The notes under the pieces were generated by a model. The model made no database searches and was not told where the DNA came from. It saw nothing but the letters and a program-made list of their open reading frames with translations. The position numbers and the translations under genes were made by a program. Positions 53,001-64,000 of a stretch of 64,000 bases of DNA are shown piece by piece. The first letter of the stretch is position 1, and each line of letters opens with the position of its first letter. The stretch covers positions 2,356,001-2,420,000 of the forward strand of contig OY751489.1 of assembly GCA_963565915.1 (NCBI GenBank). Reading direction: 5' to 3'. Origin of the DNA: Entoloma clypeatum (lineage: Eukaryota > Basidiomycota > Agaricomycetes > Agaricales > Entolomataceae).

Positions 53001-54177
53001 CTCGAGACCATTCGAGTTTGGAATTTATCTACAAACAAATGCTCAGCTCTCGCTTCATCAACCTTTCGCCACTGGCGCTTCTGGCTAACTCCTTGGGAAC
53101 ATATTTCAAAGGTAAGTTTTGGTAGCTCTTAAAAACAGGTCCTCAAATTACTTGCCCCCTCAGATGTACGAACCCATCCGCCGGTACAGTACGCCTTCCC
53201 ACCCGTTCCTATCAAACCGACCCGTCCTCCGATGGACAACATCCTGGCTCATTCAGACTATGATTTGTCTGATTCCGATGACGCTCGTGAGGCCATCGTC
53301 CCAAGCCCTTTACCTCGCGTAAAACAAAAGAGGAACTCTGAAACGATCTCCTCCAAAGATCCTGGTCCTACCGACGGAGATCTCCCTGAAGCTGAGCGCT
53401 ATGTCAACGTACGAACCCTCATCCAACATACATCTCGGTACATAACTTTGGATGAGACTCGAATAACCGCCTTTTCTCCTACGACGAAGACCACTTTCTT
53501 GAGCGATGGTAAAACGTCGCGAACCAATCGTTTGCCGAACACTACGGCACATTTGGATCTTAAGGCACTCAATCTACATCTTTCATTGCGGACTGCGGAA
53601 ATAGTTGCTTGTTCAGAGGCAATGTGGGAGTGGGTAGTGGAATGCCAAAAAACGAATCGCCCGAAGGTGAGGCCTCTGCGATCTGGATCCATCGACGGCG
53701 GAGGCTCTTCTTTCGATCATGAAAAATCCATTCTGGAACTGACACGCGAGGAATTTGATCATCTCATCAGCAAATTTGATATGTAGGTTGCCTCATGCAG
53801 TTCAGTGCTACTTTTTTGGACTAAATGTTTGTTCTCCTAGGGATATGCAAGACCAGTTTTCGCACAGTCATGCCCTGAAGGAACGCTTCTCATGGACTGC
53901 CATGCCGCTGCCCACGCCCGTAGAGCGTAGAAACTTTGAACTGGCATGCGAGAAGTGGGACAGATGGCAACTGGATCATCTTGCTCCCGAGGACGATCGC
54001 GCCTCGCTTCGAAGATCGAAGTATTCACCTTCGCTGAATACCTCGTCTTCGGATGGTAACGACCATGGTCGGAGGTCGAATGAAGGAGAGAGAGAGAGAG
54101 AGGTATGCTCAGGTCGAGTGTCGCCAACTCGGAGACTGAGCCGGGCATTGCGAGTTTTCGTCGCGTGGAAGGCTTGA
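50076..54177 (+). CDS. Large class I SAM-dependent methyltransferase domain protein
   Basis: About 1,100-1,150 residues in some ten exons. The first 400 residues are low-complexity and basic, with three spaced copies of a V-TPW-[DE]-L motif (50490-50655). The methyltransferase fold follows: motif I LDLGCGTGIWTLNSARTWK (51716-51820), then EFVGLD, a HVGSSDLASRITWVHANFLD-like stretch and FPDEEFDFVHIKRIALGVPE, then WDFLFEEITRIMKPGAAFEM-FEEDLFFPG. The rest of the fold is interrupted by a long Ser/Asp-rich insertion (TCT and GAT repeats near 52440-52470). It resumes with FIYKQMLSSRFINLSPLALL and RTAEIVACSEAMWEWVVECQ. A GAGAGA tract (about 54090-54105) codes EREREREV. This is a fungal-specific architecture of unknown substrate; a small-molecule or protein methyltransferase role is inferred. 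Confidence 0.82.
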
Positions 54178-54400
54178 TGTCCCGACCTGGACTACTGCAT
54201 GATGCCACACATCCCGCCTTGTGCATCGTACCTCATCAACCATGTCGAACAAAATGTACTGATCAGATTTATGCAATTCTGCTATATATCCAGCTACTTA
54301 TCTATAACTATTTACTGGACGTTGCACACAACACTCCTGTATTCATACCATGTAGAAACAAGTGTAGTTCTTTCGAGACATTTGTATCTGGATTTGGAAA

Positions 54401-55790
54401 TTATATATGTTCAACTTGTTCCTCTGCCCATTTCCACAATTGCTGGCCAAGGTCAACATCTTGTGTACCAGCGACAGGGATTCCAAAACGGGCCCACGGA
54501 ACGAGATACTGTGTAAGATGAGGGATGGGGTGGTCAGGGAGGGAATGATACACATACTTTGCCATTGAATTCGGCACCTTCGGCCGATGTACCAGCCCAT
54601 AGTTGAGTTAGGGCACCATGGGGTGTGGGGTGCATGAAAGGATACTACAAATGAAGGAGCAGAATTGGTGGAGGCAAGCTCGATAGGTTACAAAATAAAT
54701 AACAGCTTACCGCCAAAGGCGCCAAAAACTTTGGAATATACCGCTGAATATCAGAATGGATATTCCCCGGGTTGACAGACGTCGAGACGATTCCTTGATC
54801 AGCGTAGCGCCGGGCTAATTCATTTGCGAAAACGATGTTCCCCTGTGGCAAGAAGTGCATCATATAATTGATTGGAGTAAATTGGAAAGGATCGTGGGAC
54901 GTACATATTTGCTTTGGGAATATAGCGCAAAAGACAAACGCCTCCTGCGTTTGGGATTATCCTTGAACGTGTTAAAGTCAAGGCCGCGGACAAGGGTGTG
55001 AGCAGAAGAAGAAGTGGTGACCACGCGAGTTTTTCCATCGGGACTGGACTTGGCGCCCAGAATCAAGGCGGGCAAGAGAAGTTTTGTGAGATAGAAATGC
55101 CCTGAGGAGAAATGAGGGTCGCTGTGAGCCGTGCAGGATATCATACTGACCTAGAGCGTTGGTCCCGAACTGGAGATCGTAGCCCTGCACCGTGAGGTCG
55201 GCGACGGGAGGCCCCATCACGCCTCTGCAATTCAGAACAAAACGCTGAATAAAAACAGTGGACTTGAGATGCATAGTCCTCACGCATTGTTGAATAGAAT
55301 ATGCAGCTCCTTCTCCTTGCTGTAACAAGTTGTATTATGAGTTGTGCTCTTTCTGATGCATTCAAAAACATGTCACCTTAGGAAGTCTTCGGCAGCAGCC
55401 TTCACGGAGAGCAGATCTGCCAAGTCCAATTTGAGAAAGATGGCTTTCTGGCCAGTCTGTTCCTCGAGATCTTTGATGGCTAGCTCAGCCTTCTGCTGAC
55501 TGCGGACAGCGATGTAAACCTTGGCATTATGCGCAAGGAGGGCCTGGTGGATATTAGACCGTTAGTAGGGATCTGAAGGTTCTCCGGCGAAGACCGGCCT
55601 TTGCTGTCTCTTTCCCGATGCCTATGTGTGTGACGTGAGTGTGTTCTGGGTGAGGAACGCGAAATAGGTACCTACCGGTGTTGGCGCCTGTAACGATGAT
55701 GACCTTTCCTGTCAAATCTGGGATGTCATTGACAGAGTAAGTGGGTCTTGAGGGAAAGGTCTCTCGTAGGACGGATTGAGCGACTCCCAT
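54401..55790 (-). CDS. Short-chain dehydrogenase/reductase (retinol dehydrogenase/WWOX-like)
   Basis: NAD(P)-dependent oxidoreductase of about 325 residues. ATG 55790 gives [19 protein letters not shown], then the Rossmann nucleotide loop [20 protein letters not shown], with [20 protein letters not shown] and [30 protein letters not shown] is the NAG motif, TSSSAHTL the catalytic serine strand, and [18 protein letters not shown] carries the YxxxK catalytic pair. [14 protein letters not shown] loop and a C-terminal end EEQVEHI (stop 54401-54403) complete it. All active-site residues are present. Substrate is not inferable; close fungal relatives act on lipophilic alcohols or ketones. Convergent with the methyltransferase, divergent from the zinc-finger gene by 100 bp. 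Confidence 0.9.
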
Positions 55791-55890
55791 CAGAAGGTCC
55801 GTGCACGGGGGAGCACGTGGGTGGGGAGGGGACAGTGTCGCTTTTGAGCAGTGAGGGGGTCTTCTTTATATCTTTTTTGCATCGTTTCCA

Positions 55891-58800
55891 ATGACTACCG
55901 ATGCAGCCCCGCCAGTGCCGTCTGCGTCCCCCCCGGACGCCGCCTCGTCTCTTCGTGCAGCTGCCCTCTTGACTCTGAAATCGAAACGCCGTAAAAATAC
56001 AATCGACATGGTGACGACAGTGCCGTCCTTGCCCTCCCGCCCTCCCCCCTCAGATGCCGCAATTCATCTTGATTACGGTCAAGAAGAAGAGTCGCCTACT
56101 TCCCCCGTTGCCCCTCCAATGCTGACCTCGGACCTGCCCAAGTCAGAACCGCCGTCTCCTGCCCATGCCGAGGATGTCCAGATGCGTGAGGAGGGCGAGA
56201 TAAGTGACGAAGAAACTGCCAAGTCACCATCGCCCCCAACATCCCATCCGTCTTCTCCGTTGCTCCCAGTACTGGACGCCCCGCAACTTTCAAGACGCTC
56301 AACACCAACCATCCCCACCGCACAGGGAATGTCGTCAAAGCCCCAACTTTCTCGTCGCATCGCCGAGCCAGTATCGTCTTCGACTGTTGGAGCAAACGCC
56401 ACCCTCACTCCTCTGTGTGCAGAAAATATCACGCCGCATGAAAGTATTGACGCTGAACATGTTCGGCCAGGTGTAGCCTGTCAGCGTCGTTCTACGGTCA
56501 TAATGCTACCTACTCACTATTCCTTTGACAGTAACTCAATCACAATATGATGCCGCCAAAGATATAATCCTCGATCTTCTCGGCTGGGGTGTACATCCAG
56601 AATATCTTGTCGACTGTGGCCTCACTCGAGAGATAGTTTTTCATGTGTTCCACGAACTGAACCTCCGCTTGCCTCAAAATCTAGACACTACAGGCCTTGT
56701 TCCCTATACACCAGAGATCCAGAGCTCCATTGAACCCCAAAAGACATCCTCAATGCCTCCACCTCCACCTGTGCAAGTCGCCGCACACTTGATCCCCCGA
56801 GAAGGATCTAGTCCCGTCCGTGACATCGCTGCGCCATCTCAGACCCCAAATATTTCGCCATCTCGCACCGACAGGTCGAATTCTATCGACACACCGCGAA
56901 CGCCGAGTGCCAATAGTCTACATGATATGGAGCAACAACGAAAACAGGAACTCCTTGCTCGTAAGGCTGCAATCGCATCACGCAAATCCAAGCAATTCAC
57001 TTCCTCAGACACATCGATCCCCACCTCTCAGATCTCTTACTCGCATGCTCTAAATGTTAATCTCACTGAGGAAACTCTAGTTCCTACGGAGACCGTGGAT
57101 GATTTTTTGAAATCCATCGATCCAAATTCAATCACGCTCACGAAAGACATTGTTGGCCCCTCTCATACGGATAGCATGGATGTCGATGGACGCCCAGGCT
57201 TAAATGCTGTCGCTTCAGTAATACGAGAGACGCAAGATTTTTCTACACCTCGCAGCCATGCTGCCAAGGTTTCAGCCACCGATTTTATTTTACCGTCCTC
57301 ATCCACATCAAGCTCAGATGATCAACAATCCACGAATTCGTCTGGTCTCTTGACGCGAGCTTCGTCTTTCGACCCCACAGGACTACCCGAAGGTCAGCAC
57401 CGACGGGGAGTCAAGCGGCCTGTTGCTGTTGACTTTGACGACTTCGATAACGGGCCACGGCCGTCCAATTCCAACGGCTCGCAACATGGATCCAGGCGTA
57501 AAATTGTGGCTGGTTTCGCCAATGTGAGTCAAAGGCGGTGTGTAATTGAATTGAGCGACAGTGAAGGAGATGGCGATGGTGATGCTACTACTCGTGATGT
57601 CACCCTTGCCCGTCGCACCACATATCCGTCCCCTTTTCCGCCAAGGGCTACAATTGCAGTCAACTCCAGTAATGGATGGATCACGCCCCCTGCTTCTAAC
57701 ATCGTACCAAATGCAAACGCGGGCGGCATCGCCTCGAGCGGAACCATGTCTCCTGCTGCCTTGAGGCAGAAAGAGAGAGAGATACAGAAGATGAAAGAAA
57801 TGATCGCTGTGATGGAACAAAGCAGGTCGATCAAGTTGGCGGTACGTTGGAATGAAGTGGAATCTGCAGCAGTAACCTCATCCCTTCTTTTAACAGAAGT
57901 CAGCGTCTCTGACAGGCACCATGGATGATCCAACTTCCCTGGTAGTCAAACAAGAAGAAGTCGACCATCTCTGCGCAATGGACAACCTATCTAACCGTGA
58001 GTTCACCTGACGATCTTCACTGACGGCTCTAAATCAATCCCAACTGAAGAATCCGCTACAACCTACGTTGGTGTAAACAACGCATTCTCAATTGGTTCTC
58101 TATTCTCCCGGTACTCGCCATTCGGATCTCCACTGACCTCGCGCAATGCTCTGTTTCCTTCCCCCGCATTCTATTGCAACTCTAGAACATGGCAAACACG
58201 ACGGCATTGCTGACAACACCAAAACCACCACGACAAACCAAGGCAAGTCCTGCCTCGCTTTTCCCCTTCATGCCCTCCCGTGCACTCCTCTTATTACGAC
58301 TCTCTTTTCATATTCTACCCTTCAAACTCTTTCATTGCCACTCAATCATCTGCTTGTCATTTCTGGCGGCGAAATGTATCCGCCGACTGATTGTTGTACC
58401 CTTGTCCATGCGTACGTCCCTGGATGTCTCCTGGATCCCGTTACTTCACCCATTCCGAACTTCTCCCCGCCCGCTTCTCTTCTATCCTTGGCCTTATCAT
58501 CCTGCCAGGAGAGGTACTTTGGACGAAAGTGGCAAGGATCTTTTTCTTTAGTTTGCCTCGCGGCAAACTTATTTTAGAGCATACTCCTGACCGTTTCCTT
58601 TTTTTGCTTTCCCCTTCTATTCGCTCTTTTTTGGCCACTGGTTGCTCCTTAGATTTCCGACTCCATGCCATATGAAGCTTCGACCAAAGACAGTTACGTC
58701 GACGTCGACTCGGCATCGTCTTCGTCGGCACAGGTGCGTCTCCAGAGTTCGTCTCTTTTTCCGATTGCGGGTGATTGGATTCGACCGCTGTCGGGTCTGA

Positions 58801-59612
58801 CCTCGTTAATTGTTTGTTCAGGAGAGGCTAATGAGTGGCGCAGGTACTCGCGACAGTAATACCAGCCCATCAAAAACCCGACGAAAATCAGGACCAGTGG
58901 CCGCACCAAGAACAGCCTGATCTTCAAACAACAACAACAACATACGAATCTCCTCTTCGATTATACCCATTGTTGGCGCCACGGCCAAGACCCACGCATA
59001 TCGCTGGCCTCATTGAATCATCGACATTGGCTTCTTCATCTAAATCGTCATCTTCTTCTGTTTCTTCGACCTTGTCTCCCTTTGTTGTCTCTTCTTCATC
59101 TTCAGCTTCTTCACTTTCTTTTTCTTCATCCGCGGTGACTAGTCCTCAACTCATGTTGGACTTTGGACCGCTCAAACTAGCTACAGCAAGCAAATTATTA
59201 GATCCCCTTAAGCGAATATGTCGCTACGAAGTTCCTGGTGGAGGTGTATGTCGTGATGAGGGATGTGAAGACGCACATCTGAGCCGGATCGTCGGCCCCA
59301 ATGGGAATGGCGGGGAAGAACCAAGCGGTACGTGACTATGGTTTGCTGATTGTCGGGTTGACTGATGCGCTGCAATTTATTTTTCCTAAATTTTTCACTG
59401 TTCTCTCATTTGGACCTCTCGCCCTATGGTTTTCTTCAGATCAAGAAACAGCTGAATACCTCGTGAACACGTTGTCGGTCACCTGGCTGACAGAGAATGG
59501 CGCTTCCCTTCCCAAACTGGTCTCGGCACTTCAACAAGGCCGGTACAAGAATCCGCAAATGGCCTTCGAGCAGCGTGTCAGCCAAGCACTCACAGCTGTG
59601 CAACCTTGCTGA
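55891..59612 (+). CDS. Red1-like protein with putative zinc finger (zf-C3H1)
   Basis: Long, mostly disordered protein with conserved end features. ATG 55891 begins MTTDAAPPVPSASPPDAASS; the KREEGEIS/SDEE-type acidic motif MREEGEISDEETAKSP follows near residue 95. Exon 2 (from about 56522) has a folded helix region, SQYDAAKDIILDLLGWGVHP. Later comes a basic coiled segment RQKEREIQKMKEMIAVMEQS. The C-terminal exons contain TTYESPLRLYPLLAPRPR, the SYESPL-type motif of this family, then the zinc finger ICRYEVPGGGVCRDEGCEDAH and QETAEYLVNTLSVTWL to the stop at 59612. Family members (Red1 of fission yeast, ZFC3H1 of animals) are scaffolds for nuclear RNA decay with Mtr4. The exon path between 57,930 and 58,835 is unresolved. 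Confidence 0.78.
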
Positions 59613-60207
59613 AACCACCTCTGGGCTTACGTATGCAGGGGGTACGACGTCCGCGGGGAAGAGTGTGCGATCTCTCTACAAGGCCATCATCACGGGACGG
59701 CCCCCGGATCGAGGCAAAAATGAAGACCGAAGGCTGAAGGCAAGAACGGGCACCCCTGGACTCTGTAATATCAAGGCTACGTTAAGAGCGCGAAGCGCCA
59801 ATCTTTGGGGTCGGGCTGGGTTGAGCCGGGCATTCTGGGACGTTTGAACTGGAGTTGCCGGTCATGTCTCTGAATCTCGTCTTGATCAAGCAGGCATTGA
59901 AGATGTGTGGAGGCAATTGTATTTTTGAGGGGATACCCTTTAGCAGCTGTGTCAAACAAAGTAGATGAAATTCAGTAGAGTCAGGGGTTCATGTGGGAGA
60001 ATCCGTGAAGATCGAGGCTTACGTTGGGTTGAGATCGCCAAGACGACAGAGGGGCGGAGATATCCGAATGTGGATTGTTGTTTGTGTGTTGATGTGCGGA
60101 GCGGTTGAAAAAGTGGTGGTTGATCAAACTTCCCTTTTCGCCCTCACCCAGGATTCCTTTTCCGGCGAGTGTCCGTATCAGCTTCTGCAGCCTCTCTCCA
60201 ACCTTGC
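59613..60207. other. Intergenic region upstream of the MADS gene
   Basis: This holds the 3' end of the zinc-finger gene and the promoter and leader of the MADS gene. No RNA gene, repeat or conserved frame was seen. A reading frame of the MADS gene extends upstream only to a GTG at 60169, which would not start translation here. Confidence 0.5.
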
Positions 60208-61541
60208 ATGGCCTTCCGTCGCTCTGCACCCACTGATTCAGCCTCCTACTCATACGCCAACCCTCCCTCCCTACCTCCCCACGATCAGCCCCCTCCCTCC
60301 GCCGCCCCCCACCCCCCCTTGTCCCCTACCATGCGCAAGCGCCAGCGCCCCATCGACATGCATGCCGGCCCACCTCCCCCCTCAGCCGACCCCCATCCGC
60401 CCCCATCCGCAGGCCCGCCCCCCGTGGGCGATGACGCGTTCATTGCGGACCACGACGCTGTGGACAGCGCTGGCGACGATGACGACGATGAGGAAAAGCC
60501 CAAGTCGGACAAGAAGGCAGGACGACGAAAGATCAAGATCGAATTTATCCAAGATAAATCGAGACGTCATATAACGTTCTCCAAAAGGAAAGCAGGTATG
60601 TCTCGCCTGCATCTTTTTCGACTCCTTCTCACAATGCCTATTTACAGGTATTATGAAAAAGGTAACATTTCTTCCTATTATATTCATCGTCCGTCATCTA
60701 ACCTCCCGTACCCCAGGCATATGAGCTCTCCACTCTCACCGGCACCCAGGTCCTCCTTCTCGTCGTCTCAGAGACCGGCCTCGTATACACCTTCACCACC
60801 GCAAAGCTACAGCCCCTCGTCACACAGCCAGAGGGCAAGAACCTCATCCAGGCTTGTCTCAATGCCCCTCATAGCAACGCTCCCCCCATGCCCGTCGGCG
60901 CACCTATCAGTCGAGCAAGCATGCAGGGCCCCTCCCCAGCTAACCTTCCCGGCGGCCTTTCCATCAGTCCATCCCCTGGCAATCCCCCCAAAGAGCCTGA
61001 CGACGACAACGATCCTGATGATCTCTCTCGTACCCCCACAGGCAACAAGCGCCGTCGCCGCGCCTCATCTACCACCGGTCCCAATCGTGGAGCCACCTCC
61101 CCTCATTCTCCCAACGCCACCATCCCTCCTCTTTCCATCCCAAACACTGGTCAACAGTCACAGTCCCAATCACACCAGCAGCAGTCGGCCCCTCCCCAAA
61201 TATCACTTGGCTCCCCGACCTCGCCCCAGCAGCAACACCAGCAAGTCGGCACGTCATCCCCGGCTCAGTACTCACCACCTTATGGTCATCATTCCGGCCA
61301 ACAACAGCAGCAGCAGCAACAACAACAACAACAACAACACCACCAGCAACAGCAGCATGACCCAGGCCTCTATGGTGGCCACATGCTGGCCCCTGGTGGA
61401 TATTCCTATCCCGGGGCTAGCAGCTCCCCCTCTCAAGGTGGTCAGCAATTGGGTGGTCTTGCTGCCGCTGCCGCTCAACACGGGCACTGGCCTTCGCAGC
61501 AACCTCAAGTTGGCCAAGGGGGGCACTATGGGCGTCGATAA
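60208..61541 (+). CDS. MCM1: SRF-type MADS-box transcription factor (Mcm1-like)
   Basis: Nuclear DNA-binding factor of 408 residues in three exons: 60208-60595, 60648-60661 and 60717-61541, with introns of 52 and 55 nt. Exon 1 codes a proline-rich N terminus, an acidic DDDDDEEKP stretch and the start of the MADS domain (GRRKIKIEFIQDKSRRHITF, then SKRKAG). The 14-nt second exon codes GIMKK, and exon 3 continues AYELSTLTGTQVLLLVVSET, then GLVYTFTTAKLQPLV, a dimerisation pattern typical of SRF/Mcm1. The C-terminal half is Pro/Ser/Gln-rich with a polyglutamine run and ends QGGHYGRR. ATG 60208 (MAFRRSAPTDSASYS) is the first ATG in frame. In yeasts Mcm1 controls mating, cell-cycle and metabolic genes. 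Confidence 0.93.
61299..61355 (+). repeat. CAG/CAA polyglutamine tract in the MADS factor
   Basis: Thirteen glutamine codons (CAG then CAA) are followed by two histidines and four more glutamines. Mixed CAG/CAA use should slow slippage, but length variation between strains is likely. Such tracts commonly act in transcriptional activation. Confidence 0.9.
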
Positions 61542-62237
61542 GAGCTGGAATCACAGGTAATTCTCTCAACGATGTTTTTTTCTCTTTACCTCTTTCGTGG
61601 GTTCATTCGCTTTCTTCTCGTTGACGTCTCTCACTCTTGTATGTGTCTCTTTATCCTCTATGAATGACATCTATGTATCATCCTCTCGACCCCCCTCCCT
61701 TACTTGATACGACGAGAACTTTCAATTACGTCTAGTATCTCCCATGTAAATAGCTCAATTCTACTCCTAGTAGTATATGATATGGAATTCCAATTAAACA
61801 TCAATCAATGACGGCACTGGATTTCTCCTAATACAGGTTATTTGCAACTTCGCTCAAATCAATTTGTCGGGGATCTGATTGGCTGCTCACCCTTTCAAAA
61901 AGGGTCAACACGATTTTGAAAGGAAGTGCAGATAACCTCTAATTCAACAGTTCTACATCTGGTCACCCCGCCTCGTGAGATATATGAACCCCATTGTACC
62001 TTGGTCCTGGAAGCTGGGTGAAATATTTACTTATCAAGGTACATACCTTATTCAATCGGCTCGTTAATGTGCGAATGGAAATGTTGCAATGCCGGCATCA
62101 AGTAACTTAATGTGCTTCCAACCGGGGTACGAGAAACCAGACTTCCTGCCGCTGGGATGAGAAAAAAAAAAACAGCGGTGAGAATACGATGATGACTCGG
62201 AACAGAAGTACTGCAATATTACCACGACAGATCTACT
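61542..62237. other. Convergent intergenic region
   Basis: This lies between the stops of the MADS gene (plus) and the NiCoT gene (minus). It is pyrimidine-rich at first (61560-61740), then AT-rich, with a small hairpin CCTTTCAAAAAGGG near 61893. No coding exon or RNA gene is supported. Confidence 0.55.
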
Positions 62238-64000
62238 TCACTGCGGGTTTTCTAGCTCCTGCCTCGCAGCCTTCAGCTTACGAGCTGCCCACCAATAGCT
62301 GTACCACCCTCCTACAATCAGGATGAAAACACCGACGATGGCGACCCCGATATATCCCGAATTATCGTTTGCCTCGGTAGGCCAGTGAATATAGGTAGAA
62401 AAGATAACAACAAGACATGAGAACCTACCCTTGCCCAAGCCCGCCACCAACTACCCCCCAGCCCTCCGCCGCCCTCCGCTTCTGCAGAGGCACGACACTG
62501 GCGGCACTGATCCCCAATCAACCCCATGATGACGATTATCGAAATGCTAGTTCAATCAACCATGCGTCGTCAAAGTTTTCGCGATCCGGATCGGCATAGA
62601 CCACGTACGTATATGCGACCAGGATGCTCATGAGTGTCAAGACGATGCTTAGGCTGGACATGACATTCATCTTGACCTCCGTCTCCTTTTCGATTCGATC
62701 TTTGGCGCTGACCGTTGCATCATGGGGGTCAGAATCGTCTTTTAAAGGATGCGGAGACGCGTTTATGGCTCCCTCATGTTCAAGTTTCCTCTCGCCATCA
62801 AAGCCTGAAGTGTTGCCACGGCGCTCGAATATGGCCCACGACTTTTCAGGAAACCCGGTGTAAGAGTAGAGCATGAGGATAGAATCAGCCGAATCGATCA
62901 TGCTCATGCCTGCGGTGAAAAGAAGCTGCACTATCTAGTTGGCGAACATGGCGCGCAATAGGTCGTGTGTGGGGCATACCGGAAGGAGGATAGTCTGTGC
63001 CGAGGGAATGGACTTGCCGTCCGGGCCTTTCTTTGCGATCGCGGAGATCGCAAGCAGAGCAATCGAAGAAGCTGTATCAAATCCTGGGGAAGAAAAATTG
63101 AAGACTTCAGAAATCATTCCCAATCCAAATTTCAAAATATAATTTAAGTACCAAATCCAAACAAAACGCCGACAGGATACATCTGACAGAAAAAAGATCA
63201 ACTCCATGCCAAGTCCAGGATAATCTGTGCTTCGAACCTTCCATGGACGGTCCACAAATTTCACAATGGGCCCCAGGATTCGCATCATTAACATTTGGTT
63301 GTGGCGCGGCTGGCCGTCGATGTGAGCATTACCGACGGGCTCACCACTCTGCCGTGCAACTTTTTCCTGGTATATTCAGCAATCCCGTGACTGTCTTTCA
63401 TGGAATCAGTTACTTTGCGACGCTGCTTGAGTATCCTCCACAAGATCATCGTGTTTGCGGTTCCGACTATGAACAAGAATGATCCACTCACGGCGGCGCC
63501 TGAATATCTCAGGTTAGGAAGGAAAGGAGAATTTGGAATATAAGCGATATAGGTTTACCAACGATGCCGCCTACGTCCCCAACGTGTTGCAACTTCTGGA
63601 AGACGTTAGTCGAGATAGCAATGGCGGTGGTCTAGAAAACAACATAAGTGGGGAAGTAGTAGATCATGGTTCATCACGCTCACCACGACGAGAACGATGG
63701 TACTGTGGCCAAGAGAGAAGAACAACCCACAAGTCACCGGAAGCTGTCCTAGGCTTATTAATTGACGTGTAGCATTGTCGATAGCGCTTCAAATTTTGGA
63801 TTTAGCCTCGCCCAGGTGTTATACGACCACTTGAGTACCTGATGTGGTCGGCGTCAAGCGCTACAGAACCAAAGATAACGATGAATTGAAGGACCTCAGA
63901 CAATACGCTCACCATGGCGCAAGCCAAGTGTCTCATGTAACCCAGGTTAAGAGGAAGCCGATATCAGCTTGAAAGTTCTCACCCAGGCGAGCAGAGCCAA
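62238..64000 (-). CDS. High-affinity nickel/cobalt transporter (NiCoT family), 5' end cut off
   Basis: Plasma-membrane permease for Ni2+ or Co2+, supplying urease in fungi. Reading from the right edge, exons give LALLAW, then the metal-binding signature RHALDADHISAIDNATRQLI (the H-x4-D-H core in helix II), then GLFFSLGHSTIVLVVTTAIA and the GDVGGIVGAAVSGSFLFIVG helix. Further on come LGFDTASSIALLAISAIAKK, then ILLP-LLFTAGMSMIDSADSILMLY, VMSSLSIVLTLMSILVAYT and a Cys/Gly-rich GDQCRQCRASAEAEGGGG loop. A final helix, GYIGVAIVGVFILIVGGWYS, ends in LENPQ at 62238-62240. All conserved NiCoT motifs visible are intact; only the first helix and N terminus lie outside the window. Several introns of about 50 nt are present. 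Confidence 0.92.

Noticed and set aside
60169..60207. Upstream extension of the MADS protein from a GTG codon
   Set aside because: Nuclear fungal genes start at ATG; the first in-frame ATG is 60208.

Overview
The window looks like a gene-dense piece of nuclear DNA from a mushroom-forming basidiomycete (Agaricomycetes). Genes are cut by many short GT-AG introns of about 50-60 nt, gene spacing is tight, and the gene set is eukaryotic and fungal: Gem1/Miro, Mrt4, deoxyhypusine hydroxylase, Cdc37, prohibitin, an Mcm1-type MADS factor, CSC1 and NiCoT transporters, and F-box proteins of the kind expanded in agarics. The genus cannot be named from sequence alone. Exons were joined by eye, so gene ends are firmer than every internal splice site.

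Layout. 1-10 kb: end of a RasGEF, an F-box/WD40 gene, mitochondrial Rho GTPase GEM1, a VWA protein, a TMA23-like G-patch protein and deoxyhypusine hydroxylase, the last sharing a 64-bp promoter with MRT4. 11-19.4 kb: a dipeptidyl-peptidase V-like S9 peptidase and a CSC1/TMEM63 channel. 19.5-20.4 kb: two abutting inverted-repeat elements, the only clear mobile DNA. 21-28 kb: a VAP/Scs2 ER-contact protein and a full-size ABCB transporter. 28-32 kb: a Ypk1/Gad8-type AGC kinase, a 180-bp hairpin, and a GPANK1-like G-patch gene whose ATG lies 9 bp beyond the hairpin. 32-41.4 kb: F-box/LRR protein, PQ-loop vacuolar transporter, prohibitin 2 and the meiotic MutS homologue MSH5. 41.9-46.3 kb: a frameshifted dimeric-barrel gene, a Dia2/Pof3-like TPR/F-box protein and the Hsp90 cochaperone CDC37, which has a consensus heat-shock element in its promoter. 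46.3-48.3 kb is unresolved. 48.3-64 kb: a p34/AAGAB-type adaptin-binding protein, a large methyltransferase, a short-chain dehydrogenase, a Red1-like zinc-finger protein, an SRF-type MADS factor with a 14-nt microexon, and a nickel/cobalt transporter cut by the right edge.

Most genes are housekeeping and unrelated; there is no biosynthetic cluster, defence island or operon. The organising feature is repeated head-to-head pairing with 64-222 bp between start codons. The observations most worth following are the hairpin 5' of the G-patch gene, the paired inverted-repeat elements, the heat-shock element, the MADS microexon, the frameshifted gene, and an unidentified gene between 46.3 and 48.3 kb. 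I found no convincing wholly new biological system.
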